NCBI GenBank assembly: GCA_016283755.1
Contig: JAEENO010000041.1
Location: forward strand, 1 to 64,000
DNA length: 64,000 bases
Reading direction: 5' to 3'
From: Lachnospiraceae bacterium
GTDB taxonomy: Bacteria; Bacillota; Clostridia; Lachnospirales; Lachnospiraceae
The notes under the pieces are model-generated. The model worked only from the letters and a program-made list of their open reading frames with translations. It ran no database searches and was not told the origin of the DNA. Of the stretch, positions 1-7,855 are shown in pieces (within the stretch, counting starts at the first letter, position 1; the number at the start of each line of letters is the position of its first letter). Both the position numbers and the translations under genes were made by a program.

Positions 1-3
1 AGC

Positions 4-92
4 GGAGAAGGAGGGATTTGAACCCTCGCGCCGCTATTAACGACCTGCACCCTTTCCAGGGGTGTCCCTTCGGCCAGCTTGGGTACTTCTCC
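4..92 (-). tRNA. tRNA-Ser (anticodon GGA)
   Basis: Reverse complement GGAGAAGTACCCAAGCTGGCCGAAGGG...CTGGAAAGGG...GGTTCAAATCCCTCCTTCTCCG; class II tRNA with long variable arm, acceptor stem GGAGAAG/CTTCTCC. Confidence 0.93.
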
Positions 93-219
93 ATATATAA
101 GTAGTTCGCGCTTACGCGAGCTGCTTATCAAGTATTCGCCTCTATCGAGCGAAGCTCGATTTAATTGGCGAATCTTCAATTACCTTGCCCTACATAAAAA
201 GCATATTAAATTGAAAAGC

Positions 220-304
220 GGAGAGGGCGGGATTCGAACCCGCGGTCCCTTGCGGGATCACTGGTTTTCAAGACCAGCTCCTTAAACCACTCGGACACCT
301 CTCC
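220..304 (-). tRNA. tRNA-Ser (anticodon TGA)
   Basis: Reverse complement GGAGAGGTGTCCGAGTGGTTTAAGGAGCTGGTCTTGAAAACCAG...GGTTCGAATCCCGCCCTCTCCGC; long variable arm. Confidence 0.93.
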
Positions 305-588
305 GTATGCGTTGACACTCAACGCAACATTTATTCTATCATCTGCGCGTTACCATGTCAACTATAAAATCTTTCTAATTGTATGTTTTTTTAATACAAT
401 TCTATATATATCTTATTTCATTTTAGTTTCTAAGCTTAATCCTAAAAATTCACCTTACTAATACTCCCTTTTGCTTTTTTTACTTTTTTATGCTACATTA
501 TGCACACATAATTAATATCCTACATAAGTATTTCTACAGAAACTTCTTTAGGTTCTACTTCAAGAACAAGTATTTCCAACAGATGTAC

Positions 589-617
589 TTGACAGTTCAA
601 TATTTTATAGTTATAAT
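589..617 (+). promoter_or_regulatory. sigma-70-type promoter for putative type III antitoxin RNA/toxin
   Basis: TTGACA (589-594), 17 nt spacer, TATAAT (612-617): perfect consensus at ideal spacing. Confidence 0.85.
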
Positions 618-623
618 GCACAG

Positions 624-725
624 TATTCGGAGCGTCCTGCCGTTAAGTGGACTTCGAAACAGCGTATTGAAATCAATGGGTGGATATACGACCATAGGAC
701 TGTGCTAAAGCACAGTCCTTTTTTT
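624..725 (+). ncRNA. putative RNA antitoxin of a type III toxin-antitoxin system (ToxI/CptI-like), ending in an intrinsic terminator
   Basis: Short non-coding interval between a consensus promoter and a strong terminator, immediately upstream of a ToxN/AbiQ-like toxin; two weakly similar units (GTATTCGG...AAGTGGACTTCGAAACAG and GTATTGAA...GGGTGGATATACGACCATAG) can be drawn but repeats are poor. Confidence 0.6.
696..725 (+). terminator. intrinsic terminator between antitoxin RNA and toxin gene
   Basis: AGGACTGTGC-TAAA-GCACAGTCCT followed by TTTTTT; 10-bp perfect stem. Confidence 0.9.
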
Positions 726-741
726 GTACGGAGGTAAAAGA

Positions 742-1314
742 TTGAAAAATGAAAAAGAATTAAAGCTATATCGCGTTATTCCACGATATATCGATGCATT
801 ACAAGATATCGAAAACGGCGGTGATTCTCGTGTCTACAATGTAAGAGACGGAAAAGAACATAGGCCTTTTGTTGGAATAATAACCACATGCAATAATAAA
901 ATCTATTGTATTCCTTTATCCGGATATAAAACCAAATACAAAGTTTTACCCGATAATGATACATTTATGAAAATAATAATCGATGAAAAAATCGTTGGCG
1001 CATTGCAGTTTTCCAGAATGATACCTGTTGAAGAGAGGCTACTAAAAGAACTTGATCTTCAAATTCATAAACATGACACTAAAAAGCAACAAGTGGCCAA
1101 AGAATTAAGACGTAAAGAAACCGAATGGTGCAACGAGCACAAACAAGAAATAATCGATAAATGCAGAGCTCTCTATAATACATACATAACCGGAAATCCT
1201 TTCAAGGGGCGAAAGCACTGTCTTGATTTCATCAAAATGGAAATCTTATACGAGGATTATATAAAAAAGCACCCTAAATCAGAACAAATTTGCACTGCTC
1301 TCAAACCATTCTGA
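742..1314 (+). CDS. type III toxin-antitoxin system ToxN/AbiQ/CptN-family endoribonuclease toxin (TTG start at 742; ORF track start is 724)
   Basis: GGAGG RBS at 730-734 seven nt upstream of in-frame TTG; protein KLYRVIPRYIDALQDIENG..VYN..KEHRPFVGIITTCNNKIYCIPLSGYK..IVGALQFSRMIPV..CRALYNTY..CLDFIKMEILYEDY resembles the ToxN/AbiQ fold family; preceded by promoter-RNA-terminator arrangement typical of type III TA. Confidence 0.75.
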   Translation: MKNEKELKLYRVIPRYIDALQDIENGGDSRVYNVRDGKEHRPFVGIITTCNNKIYCIPLSGYKTKYKVLPDNDTFMKIIIDEKIVGALQFSRMIPVEERLLKELDLQIHKHDTKKQQVAKELRRKETEWCNEHKQEIIDKCRALYNTYITGNPFKGRKHCLDFIKMEILYEDYIKKHPKSEQICTALKPF

Positions 1315-1372
1315 TGAAACATTACACAACAGCATGGTTTAAGTCCCCTGTGAATTTGCACTGCTCTCAAAC
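1271..1372 (-). CRISPR. minimal type II-A CRISPR array: one complete 36-bp repeat (1337-1372), one 30-bp spacer (1307-1336), one terminal degenerate repeat (1271-1306)
   Basis: crRNA-sense repeat GTTTGAGAGCAGTGCAAATTCACAGGGGACTTAAAC; terminal repeat keeps the first 20 bp (GTTTGAGAGCAGTGCAAATT) and is diverged in its 3' 16 bp, as expected at the trailer end; spacer CATGCTGTTGTGTAATGTTTCATCAGAATG; repeat complementary to tracrRNA at 7497-7612. Confidence 0.9.
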
Positions 1373-1509
1373 CTCAAATTATGATATAAGCCTACACTTA
1401 TAAACAACCTGCAATTGCTATAACTTAAGGTTTTTCACAGCGGACTATCGCAACTTCATTATATAATAAGAATTAAACTCCTGTAAACATTTCCTTTTTT
1501 TAAGTTAGA
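1373..1509 (-). promoter_or_regulatory. CRISPR leader with ATTTGAG leader-anchoring motif adjoining the first repeat and a promoter (TTTACA-N18-TATAAT, 1487-1458)
   Basis: Reverse complement ...CATAATTTGAG directly abuts repeat; ATTTGAG is the described type II-A leader-anchoring sequence; -10 at 1463-1458 and -35 at 1487-1482. Confidence 0.8.
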
Positions 1510-2178
1510 TTAAGATATTTCACATAGATCGTCATCTACAATATAACGCTCTTCCATTTCCGACAACTCGTATTCTCTACCATCAATTAATAGAACATTG
1601 TAACCGTGCTTAACTATTTCCTTTAAAAACTGTGTAATCTCAATACAATCTATATAAGAATGAATATTTACAAGCACGAATAACTTATCAGTTTCATATC
1701 TTCTAACCAGTTCAAAATAATCAAGCAATTTCTCTGATAATAACTCATAATAATCTGCAAACTTTACACCTGAAGCTTTCAATAATGCATCCATTCCAAT
1801 TGGACCAATCTCAATATTTCCGGACATTTCAAAAGCAAGCCCATTACAATATCGTTCAATTTCACTTAATAATTCCGTGCTTCTTACATAATTAAAGTCA
1901 TTTACCGCAATCTTTGACATTTCAGCAATTGTTTTATTAATTAGTGTCTTTTTATTAATATCAAATGGAATAAATTGTGTTATTAGTTCTATCGATTTTG
2001 CTGTATCAAGCACCTTATCATCTTTCGACACTATGCAAGTTCCCTGATTTCCTTCTAGTTGCCATTCAATATCAGTAATAATTTTATAGAATAATTTGGG
2101 ATTCTCAATTACCAGAGATTTAACTTTATCCTCACAACATTCAAAGCATCTATTTATCCCTTCAAAAACTATTCTCAT
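1510..2178 (-). CDS. csn2: type II-A CRISPR-associated protein Csn2
   Basis: 222 aa, downstream of cas9-cas1-cas2 with 4-bp overlap to cas2; sequence pattern consistent with Csn2. Confidence 0.9.
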   Translation of the reverse strand: MRIVFEGINRCFECCEDKVKSLVIENPKLFYKIITDIEWQLEGNQGTCIVSKDDKVLDTAKSIELITQFIPFDINKKTLINKTIAEMSKIAVNDFNYVRSTELLSEIERYCNGLAFEMSGNIEIGPIGMDALLKASGVKFADYYELLSEKLLDYFELVRRYETDKLFVLVNIHSYIDCIEITQFLKEIVKHGYNVLLIDGREYELSEMEERYIVDDDLCEIS

Positions 2179-2498
2179 AAAACAATAAGCCTTTCTTCCG
2201 AATCAATAACATCACTTATGCTTTTTCCAACAACATAATCCATCTTTACAAACTGCTTTTCAGTCACGGACAGAATTTGTACAAGCCCTTCAGGTGGCTT
2301 ATTATCATATATTACCTTTCTTGCCGATGCTTCCATTGAAGGGCTTGTCATCATCTTGCAATATACCGATTCTTGTAACATAATGAATCCGTTCTTTATT
2401 AAAGCCTTACGGAATACTCTATAATTCTTTAATCCCTCAGCTGTTGTAACAGGTAGATCAAAAAATACCATCAATCTCATAAATCTGAAACCCGCCAT
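2175..2498 (-). CDS. cas2: CRISPR-associated endonuclease Cas2
   Basis: 107 aa, FMRLMVFFDLPVTTAEGLKNYRVFRKALIKNGFIMLQESVYCKM; in operon with cas1. Confidence 0.96.
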   Translation of the reverse strand: MAGFRFMRLMVFFDLPVTTAEGLKNYRVFRKALIKNGFIMLQESVYCKMMTSPSMEASARKVIYDNKPPEGLVQILSVTEKQFVKMDYVVGKSISDVIDSEERLIVL

Positions 2499-2499
2499 T

Positions 2500-3378
2500 T
2501 CATCCCTCTAAAGCATAGAACTTTATTTTTGAAGAATCATTGTCATTTATCGCATCCAAAACGCTTTTAGTATAAATGCGCATTGCGTTTGGCAAAGCTT
2601 GACTCTGCCCATCTATTATTACTCGCTTATCAAGTATCTTCCAAACATAATGCTTCTCATCCTTCTCAAATCTTATAGGCTGCATTTCATATACGAATCT
2701 ATCAACCAATACTCTAAACGGTTCCATAAAATCACATGCAAGGTTAAAATGATTAAACATATTATCATGAAAAATACCTAATTGCGTAAGATAACCATTT
2801 GCGGATATCTCACGATTGAAAGATGAAAGAATCAAACTATACCCATAATTTAAAGCTGCATTAATTGGTATTTCCGCACTTCGAGTAAAATCCAATCCGA
2901 AAAGTGCATTAAAATAAACTTTTGCCGCATGTCCTTCGCGGTTTGTCAAGTCCCCATAATCAACTTGATTAAGATATCCAAAGAGCATATCTGCTTGCTC
3001 ATTTTTACCTAATTCCGATAGAAAATCAGCCTGTTTTCTTATCTTTTCGCTTACTATATCACGCCAGATAGCTGCTTTTACTGTTGAATTCCATGCAAAT
3101 TGGGTTCGTATTTTAGACGAACTATCATGACTTCCATGATGAGGTATTAACTCCGATATCGGATTTCTCTTTGAATCACAGAAAATCACTTTAATTTTCT
3201 TTTCTGATGCAGCCTCAATCAAGAATCCGGTTAATGAAACTGCCGGATTCTCAATTAAAATAACTGCTATCTCATCCATCAAAACTCTCTTTGTTTCATT
3301 ATCATTTCTTACCACAAGATATCCCATCTTATAATCAAGTTTTGATTGAGTGCTTATAATTACTGTTCTCCAACTCAT
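2500..3378 (-). CDS. cas1: type II CRISPR-associated endonuclease Cas1
   Basis: 292 aa; NREGHAAKVYFNALFG, GIFHDNMFNHFNLACDFMEPFR motifs with catalytic Glu/His present. Confidence 0.96.
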   Translation of the reverse strand: MSWRTVIISTQSKLDYKMGYLVVRNDNETKRVLMDEIAVILIENPAVSLTGFLIEAASEKKIKVIFCDSKRNPISELIPHHGSHDSSSKIRTQFAWNSTVKAAIWRDIVSEKIRKQADFLSELGKNEQADMLFGYLNQVDYGDLTNREGHAAKVYFNALFGLDFTRSAEIPINAALNYGYSLILSSFNREISANGYLTQLGIFHDNMFNHFNLACDFMEPFRVLVDRFVYEMQPIRFEKDEKHYVWKILDKRVIIDGQSQALPNAMRIYTKSVLDAINDNDSSKIKFYALEG

Positions 3379-6300
3379 AATAATTCAAACAAATTAATGG
3401 ACTGCTTTTCCCATAATCCTGATGGCGATTGGTCAATAATCCTTACATCCGTATAATACTTTTTCCAATTTGATATAGCCGTGCTAATAGTCATAGCAGC
3501 AGCATTCTTATTACCTCCAATTAAACTAAGGTCACTTCCTCCTGATACTCTTCCTAGTATTTGAATAATTGTTAATAATACATTTGCCTGTTCAACTTCA
3601 GTAAGTTTCATAAACATTTCACGGCCACTCGTCATAACTTCATATGGAGAGTTCGGTCTCTTAGAATAAACGCCTTCTTGAAACTTCTTTTCAAGAATAT
3701 CATATAACTTTACGTTATCTGTTGCTATCACCTTATCGTACTCTGAGTCGAAAACGTAATTTTTATTATTCTGCACTTTTGTAACAAGATTATCCATGCG
3801 TTTAATATAACACTTCCAATAATCATCAAGTGATAATTGAACAATTCCTTGCAACAATAGTTTCATTCCTTTATTAGCAACTCCTGTTATAACAGCTCTA
3901 TACCCATCAAATGATATAACAGTATTTACTTTTAAGGCCCGCATTCCCATTGGAAATACTACTTCATCTACTGTTTTTCCAAGAATGTATTGCAAACGCT
4001 TAATCGCGTACTCTTTTGCGTAGACACTATCAGATAAAAACCTATCTTTATTCATTAGTTCAACTGAAAGTATTATTATTTCTTCCTTTTTACCAACTCT
4101 GTATTTTGTCGGTATATAAAATGCTACCGCAGGCTTATTATATCCACCATATCTTTCAGTATCAGACAGCAATGTAACACCTGCTTTTCTTGGCACTAAA
4201 TCTGTACTTTTTTTCACGAGCATTTGTTTAAAAAATTCTCCTGTCTTCATGGCTGAAAACATGGTAAAATGTGCATTATTTTTCTTTGCAATGGCTATTG
4301 CCTTATCTCGCATTTTTTCGCCATCCCAAATTACTCTATCCCCAACCTTAACCGGATACTTAAATATATTCTCAGTTTTCATACTATATTGCATATCAAC
4401 ATTGAAATACTTTTTAGAAAACTTCATGTTGTAGACATTTCCAGTCACAATATTTAAATATGCATCTACCGCATGATGAAGATCATTAAAGCTTCTCGAT
4501 TTATAAATATCATATACCTGTCTAAATGAACTAACCAATCCGGCTTTTGAATATACTATTTCTGCTTTAGGGTATTTTTCGCCAAGAAGTATACCCAATG
4601 CTTTTGTAGACTGAGATGTTTCTACTAATTGTCTGTTAATAAACCCATACTTTTCTTCATCACTAAATGGTGTCGAACGCGTTAATCTTTTGTATTTTTC
4701 CTCGGTAATAGTTCCGGACTTATACCACCAAGCCCAAATATCCTTCATTTTATTTCTAATTTCAGCACTGATTGGATATACGTCCTGTTTTTTACCGTTC
4801 AACTCTGACAAACATAAAACCTTGTTATTATGAATGCTGTCATCTTTTACATATGACTGCGGATAAATATGATCAATGTCATATCTTTTTGAACCTTGCA
4901 TTAATTCTTCCAACTGAATTGGCTCGTTTGAATATGCGCATCTACCAAACTGCATAAAATATAGGAACAATCTATCCCCTTGTAATCTATTTGTTGCATA
5001 TTCTCCCAATGATTCTAATTGCTTTTTTAACTCACGAACTTCTTCGTTTTTACACGATGAATAAAGCTCTTGTATCTGCTCGAGCCTTGAATTAGTTTTT
5101 TTACCTTTTTTACTTGCATCCTCACCTCTAGTCATCTCGATAAAAATCTTCTCGGGTGTTCCAAAAGCCTTGCAAATATCATTAACAATATCCATTGTCC
5201 TGTATATCGGGCGTCTGACGGCAGTAGAAACATACATATCATCAAGTCTGCTCTCCAAACTCGACTTATGTTCTGTATAATACTCCTTTTGATACTCTTC
5301 AATAATCTCTTTAAATCTATATCTATCAGTTGCAATAATTTCCATCAGATTATCATTCGTGTTCCACAAAGCAGACAAAATAGTTGTTATTTCACCCGTA
5401 TTATACGCGCCTTCAAGTTCCGACAAGAACTTTCGGGAAAGTCTACCGAAATCTTTAAATCTCAAACTACATAAATACTTTCTATCCTCAACAGATATAT
5501 TGGGAAACTCTTTTTCAATCCATTTGGATAATCTGCTCTTGTTTTCCGCATAAGCAGAACGCTCAATTATTCTTTCTGCATCATCTTCAGAAAGCTTCCC
5601 ACTACTTAACATTTTATCTAAGGCTCTTCTTGAACTCAGCGAAGACTTAATTGATACATCAATACCGGTAACAGCTTCATCATTACCTTTATCAAGATAG
5701 CCATTACTAATCAAATAATCTATTATTGCATGCTTTGTCACTCTGTTCTTCTTTTCAAAAAGATCTGTATATAAGCCCTGTTTAACCTCAACCGGAATCT
5801 TTTCGCCATTTATCTTGATATTATTGATTTCATTTAAAACCATAAATTTTTGATAGCATAAAGAGTCCTTCGGTAATACATCTTCACCTGGAAGGTATGT
5901 ACATTTATTAGTCATTCTTCGTATGAAGTTTTCCTCGCTTTTATCAAGGTCAACCATTTTTTCAAAATTCCATGGCATAATCTTTCCCGTCTTTCTCACT
6001 AGCCAAGCCTTATCCGACCTATCATTTAACGGGCCAACAAAATACGGTATTTTGAACTTAAATATACTTACAATTTTTTCTGCGTTAGTTATTCCGTCCA
6101 TATCACTTTCACCTAAAAAAGCAAGATAATTCTCTGCATTTTCAAGAATTCTCTTTAACTCAAATAAGTATACCTGATGAGGTATAACTCTATTATCAGT
6201 ATTCTTTTGCTTTGGTAAAAATGTATTAAGAGCTAATCGCTCCATCATATCATCAAATTCTTTCTTATCCTTCTCTTTTACTTCAACTTGCTTCAAAATA

Positions 6301-7460
6301 CTAATAAGCGCCTTTGAAAAACTTTCTGCACTCGCTCTATTTTTAAGTTCTGCAGCTTTTCCCTTTTCAACATGATAAGTATAAGCAGGATAATTAAATA
6401 AATCCTTCTTTGCATATCTGAATATTTCCGCATATTTACCCGGAATATAATCTCTTACTATTCTCTTTAACAATTCCAAATCTGCTTTATGTTGCTCATA
6501 AATATGGACTTTTGCTCCAGAAATTGTCACTGCGCCATTCAAAATATTATTAAGAATTGCCCAATCATATAAAGAGCGCAAATGTGCTATAAGCTCATAA
6601 TCATCACCAATATTCGATGCTAGTTCAAGATGCTTTTCTTCATCCATTCCCAATGAAACAGAATCAAATTCCTCATATTCTTCTTTTCCAAATAGCTCCT
6701 TTACTTTACAAGTTCCACCTGCAAGCAATCTTATTATGCATACTAAACTAAAAGGAAATTCTTCTGTTATATCTTTTTTAGGCTTTTTACCTCCAAACAT
6801 AGTTTCAATCAATTGTTGTTCCTTGACCTTAACATATGTCTTATCTTTCAACACATTCCCTAATCTAGATAAATCAGGTGCCTCCCACGGAACAGCACAT
6901 CCATTATTACTAAAATACATTATTAAAGCATTATATGACTCTGTTATATCTGAAATTTTCGATATATTATTTTCATCCAAATTATCAAGAAAATGTCCTC
7001 TATGTGCAACTAACCATGCGCATGCCAAATAAACCAATCTAGCATCATGTGGAGCTGGATTATTCATTAACTCAACTATAAGATGATGTATTGTCGGATA
7101 CTCTTTATGATACTGTTTATCAGTATAATTCTTATCATTAAACAGAGTATACTCGTCTTCAGCATCTTCTCTATATTTATAACTTTCGGCCAATCTAACG
7201 AAAAATCGCTCATCCACCTTTGCAATTTCCTTTGCAAAGATTTCCTGAAGTAAACCAACTCGTTGCTTTCTTCGCTCTAATCTTCTCCTTGCAGTTCTAA
7301 AGCTACGCCTTTCTGCATTCGTTTTTCCCGCATCAAATATATGCGCCCCCCATGCAGGCTCTCCATGAAATTTCAACAGATTGTATTGCTCATCAGTAAC
7401 GGCATATCCAACCGAATCTGTACCAACATCCAATCCGAGATAATATTTTACCTTTTTCAT
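3375..7460 (-). CDS. cas9: type II-A CRISPR RNA-guided endonuclease Cas9
   Basis: 1361 aa; RuvC-I YLGLDVGTDSVGYAV, Arg-rich bridge helix RTARRRLERRKQR, RuvC-II EKIFIEMTRGED, HNH YDIDHIYPQSYVKDDSIHNNKVL, RuvC-III HHAVDAYLNIVTG; all catalytic motifs intact. Confidence 0.98.
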   Translation of the reverse strand: MKKVKYYLGLDVGTDSVGYAVTDEQYNLLKFHGEPAWGAHIFDAGKTNAERRSFRTARRRLERRKQRVGLLQEIFAKEIAKVDERFFVRLAESYKYREDAEDEYTLFNDKNYTDKQYHKEYPTIHHLIVELMNNPAPHDARLVYLACAWLVAHRGHFLDNLDENNISKISDITESYNALIMYFSNNGCAVPWEAPDLSRLGNVLKDKTYVKVKEQQLIETMFGGKKPKKDITEEFPFSLVCIIRLLAGGTCKVKELFGKEEYEEFDSVSLGMDEEKHLELASNIGDDYELIAHLRSLYDWAILNNILNGAVTISGAKVHIYEQHKADLELLKRIVRDYIPGKYAEIFRYAKKDLFNYPAYTYHVEKGKAAELKNRASAESFSKALISILKQVEVKEKDKKEFDDMMERLALNTFLPKQKNTDNRVIPHQVYLFELKRILENAENYLAFLGESDMDGITNAEKIVSIFKFKIPYFVGPLNDRSDKAWLVRKTGKIMPWNFEKMVDLDKSEENFIRRMTNKCTYLPGEDVLPKDSLCYQKFMVLNEINNIKINGEKIPVEVKQGLYTDLFEKKNRVTKHAIIDYLISNGYLDKGNDEAVTGIDVSIKSSLSSRRALDKMLSSGKLSEDDAERIIERSAYAENKSRLSKWIEKEFPNISVEDRKYLCSLRFKDFGRLSRKFLSELEGAYNTGEITTILSALWNTNDNLMEIIATDRYRFKEIIEEYQKEYYTEHKSSLESRLDDMYVSTAVRRPIYRTMDIVNDICKAFGTPEKIFIEMTRGEDASKKGKKTNSRLEQIQELYSSCKNEEVRELKKQLESLGEYATNRLQGDRLFLYFMQFGRCAYSNEPIQLEELMQGSKRYDIDHIYPQSYVKDDSIHNNKVLCLSELNGKKQDVYPISAEIRNKMKDIWAWWYKSGTITEEKYKRLTRSTPFSDEEKYGFINRQLVETSQSTKALGILLGEKYPKAEIVYSKAGLVSSFRQVYDIYKSRSFNDLHHAVDAYLNIVTGNVYNMKFSKKYFNVDMQYSMKTENIFKYPVKVGDRVIWDGEKMRDKAIAIAKKNNAHFTMFSAMKTGEFFKQMLVKKSTDLVPRKAGVTLLSDTERYGGYNKPAVAFYIPTKYRVGKKEEIIILSVELMNKDRFLSDSVYAKEYAIKRLQYILGKTVDEVVFPMGMRALKVNTVISFDGYRAVITGVANKGMKLLLQGIVQLSLDDYWKCYIKRMDNLVTKVQNNKNYVFDSEYDKVIATDNVKLYDILEKKFQEGVYSKRPNSPYEVMTSGREMFMKLTEVEQANVLLTIIQILGRVSGGSDLSLIGGNKNAAAMTISTAISNWKKYYTDVRIIDQSPSGLWEKQSINLFELL

Positions 7461-7461
7461 A

Positions 7462-7490
7462 TTGACACCCTCACTTTGTTATATTATTAT
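7462..7490 (+). promoter_or_regulatory. putative tracrRNA promoter
   Basis: TTGACA (7462-7467)-N17-TATTAT (7485-7490), starting 2 nt upstream of the cas9 start codon on the opposite strand. Confidence 0.75.
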
Positions 7491-7496
7491 ATTAGT

Positions 7497-7612
7497 AAGT
7501 TCACAGTCCCCTGTGAATTTGTACTGCGAGTTCAAATAAAAGTAAACTCAATCCGCCGACTTGTTCGGCTGCACAGTGTGTGCTTTAAGACTTCTTTAGA
7601 AGTCTTTTTTTT
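7497..7612 (+). ncRNA. tracrRNA
   Basis: Anti-repeat AGTCCCCTGTGAATTTGTACTGC-GAGT-TCAAA complementary to the CRISPR repeat with the usual crRNA GA / tracr 4-nt bulge; followed by hairpins CCGActtgtTCGG, GCACAgtgTGTGC and a terminator. Confidence 0.92.
7587..7612 (+). terminator. tracrRNA intrinsic terminator
   Basis: AAGACTTCtttaGAAGTCTT followed by T-run. Confidence 0.9.
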
Positions 7613-7772
7613 GTCCAAAAACTATATCATATATATAGTCCATTAGATAGGACAACCAAAATGATAAAATAAAATTTTATGCGCCATTCTTATAATCAAT
7701 ATTATCAGATACAGCAAAATCTTCAATACATAATGGTTGATTTCAGAAAATTTGAAAACGATAAAATCTTCT

Positions 7773-7797
7773 TTGAAGTCGCAATTTGCGACTTCAA
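7773..7797. repeat. perfect 12-bp-arm palindrome (TTGAAGTCGCAA T TTGCGACTTCAA)
   Basis: Inverted repeat in intergenic DNA between tracrRNA and the core genome; no T-run next to it. Confidence 0.8.
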
Positions 7798-7833
7798 ACC
7801 AATATGCATAAATGTCTATATATAAATAAAAAA

Positions 7834-7855
7834 GTCGGCTGAATATCAGCCGACT
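7834..7855 (-). terminator. intrinsic terminator downstream of the 7875-8378 gene
   Basis: AGTCGGCTGATATTCAGCCGACTTTTTT on minus strand. Confidence 0.85.

Noticed and set aside
79-285. ORF track 68-aa ORF
   Set aside because: Reads through the complement of the two tRNA-Ser genes; GGIRTRGPLRDHWFSRPAP is the familiar spurious translation of tRNA-Ser antisense.
490-708. 72-aa ORF upstream of toxin
   Set aside because: AT-rich, lacks an RBS, crosses the promoter and antitoxin RNA; better explained by non-coding features.
1271-1306. Terminal half-repeat as a second tracrRNA
   Set aside because: It lacks nexus/terminator hairpins downstream on the + strand and sits exactly one 30-bp spacer from a full repeat, matching a degenerate terminal repeat.
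4249-7032. Multiple small + strand ORFs inside cas9
   Set aside because: Shadow ORFs antisense to an intact cas9 with strong motifs; no independent support.
7497-7540. Possible isolated CRISPR repeat near cas9
   Set aside because: Repeat-like sequence has the expected tracr bulge and is followed by hairpins and a terminator, so it is the tracrRNA anti-repeat.
7341-7646. 101-aa + strand ORF over the cas9 start and tracrRNA
   Set aside because: Covers tracrRNA and its terminator; composition and context do not support coding.
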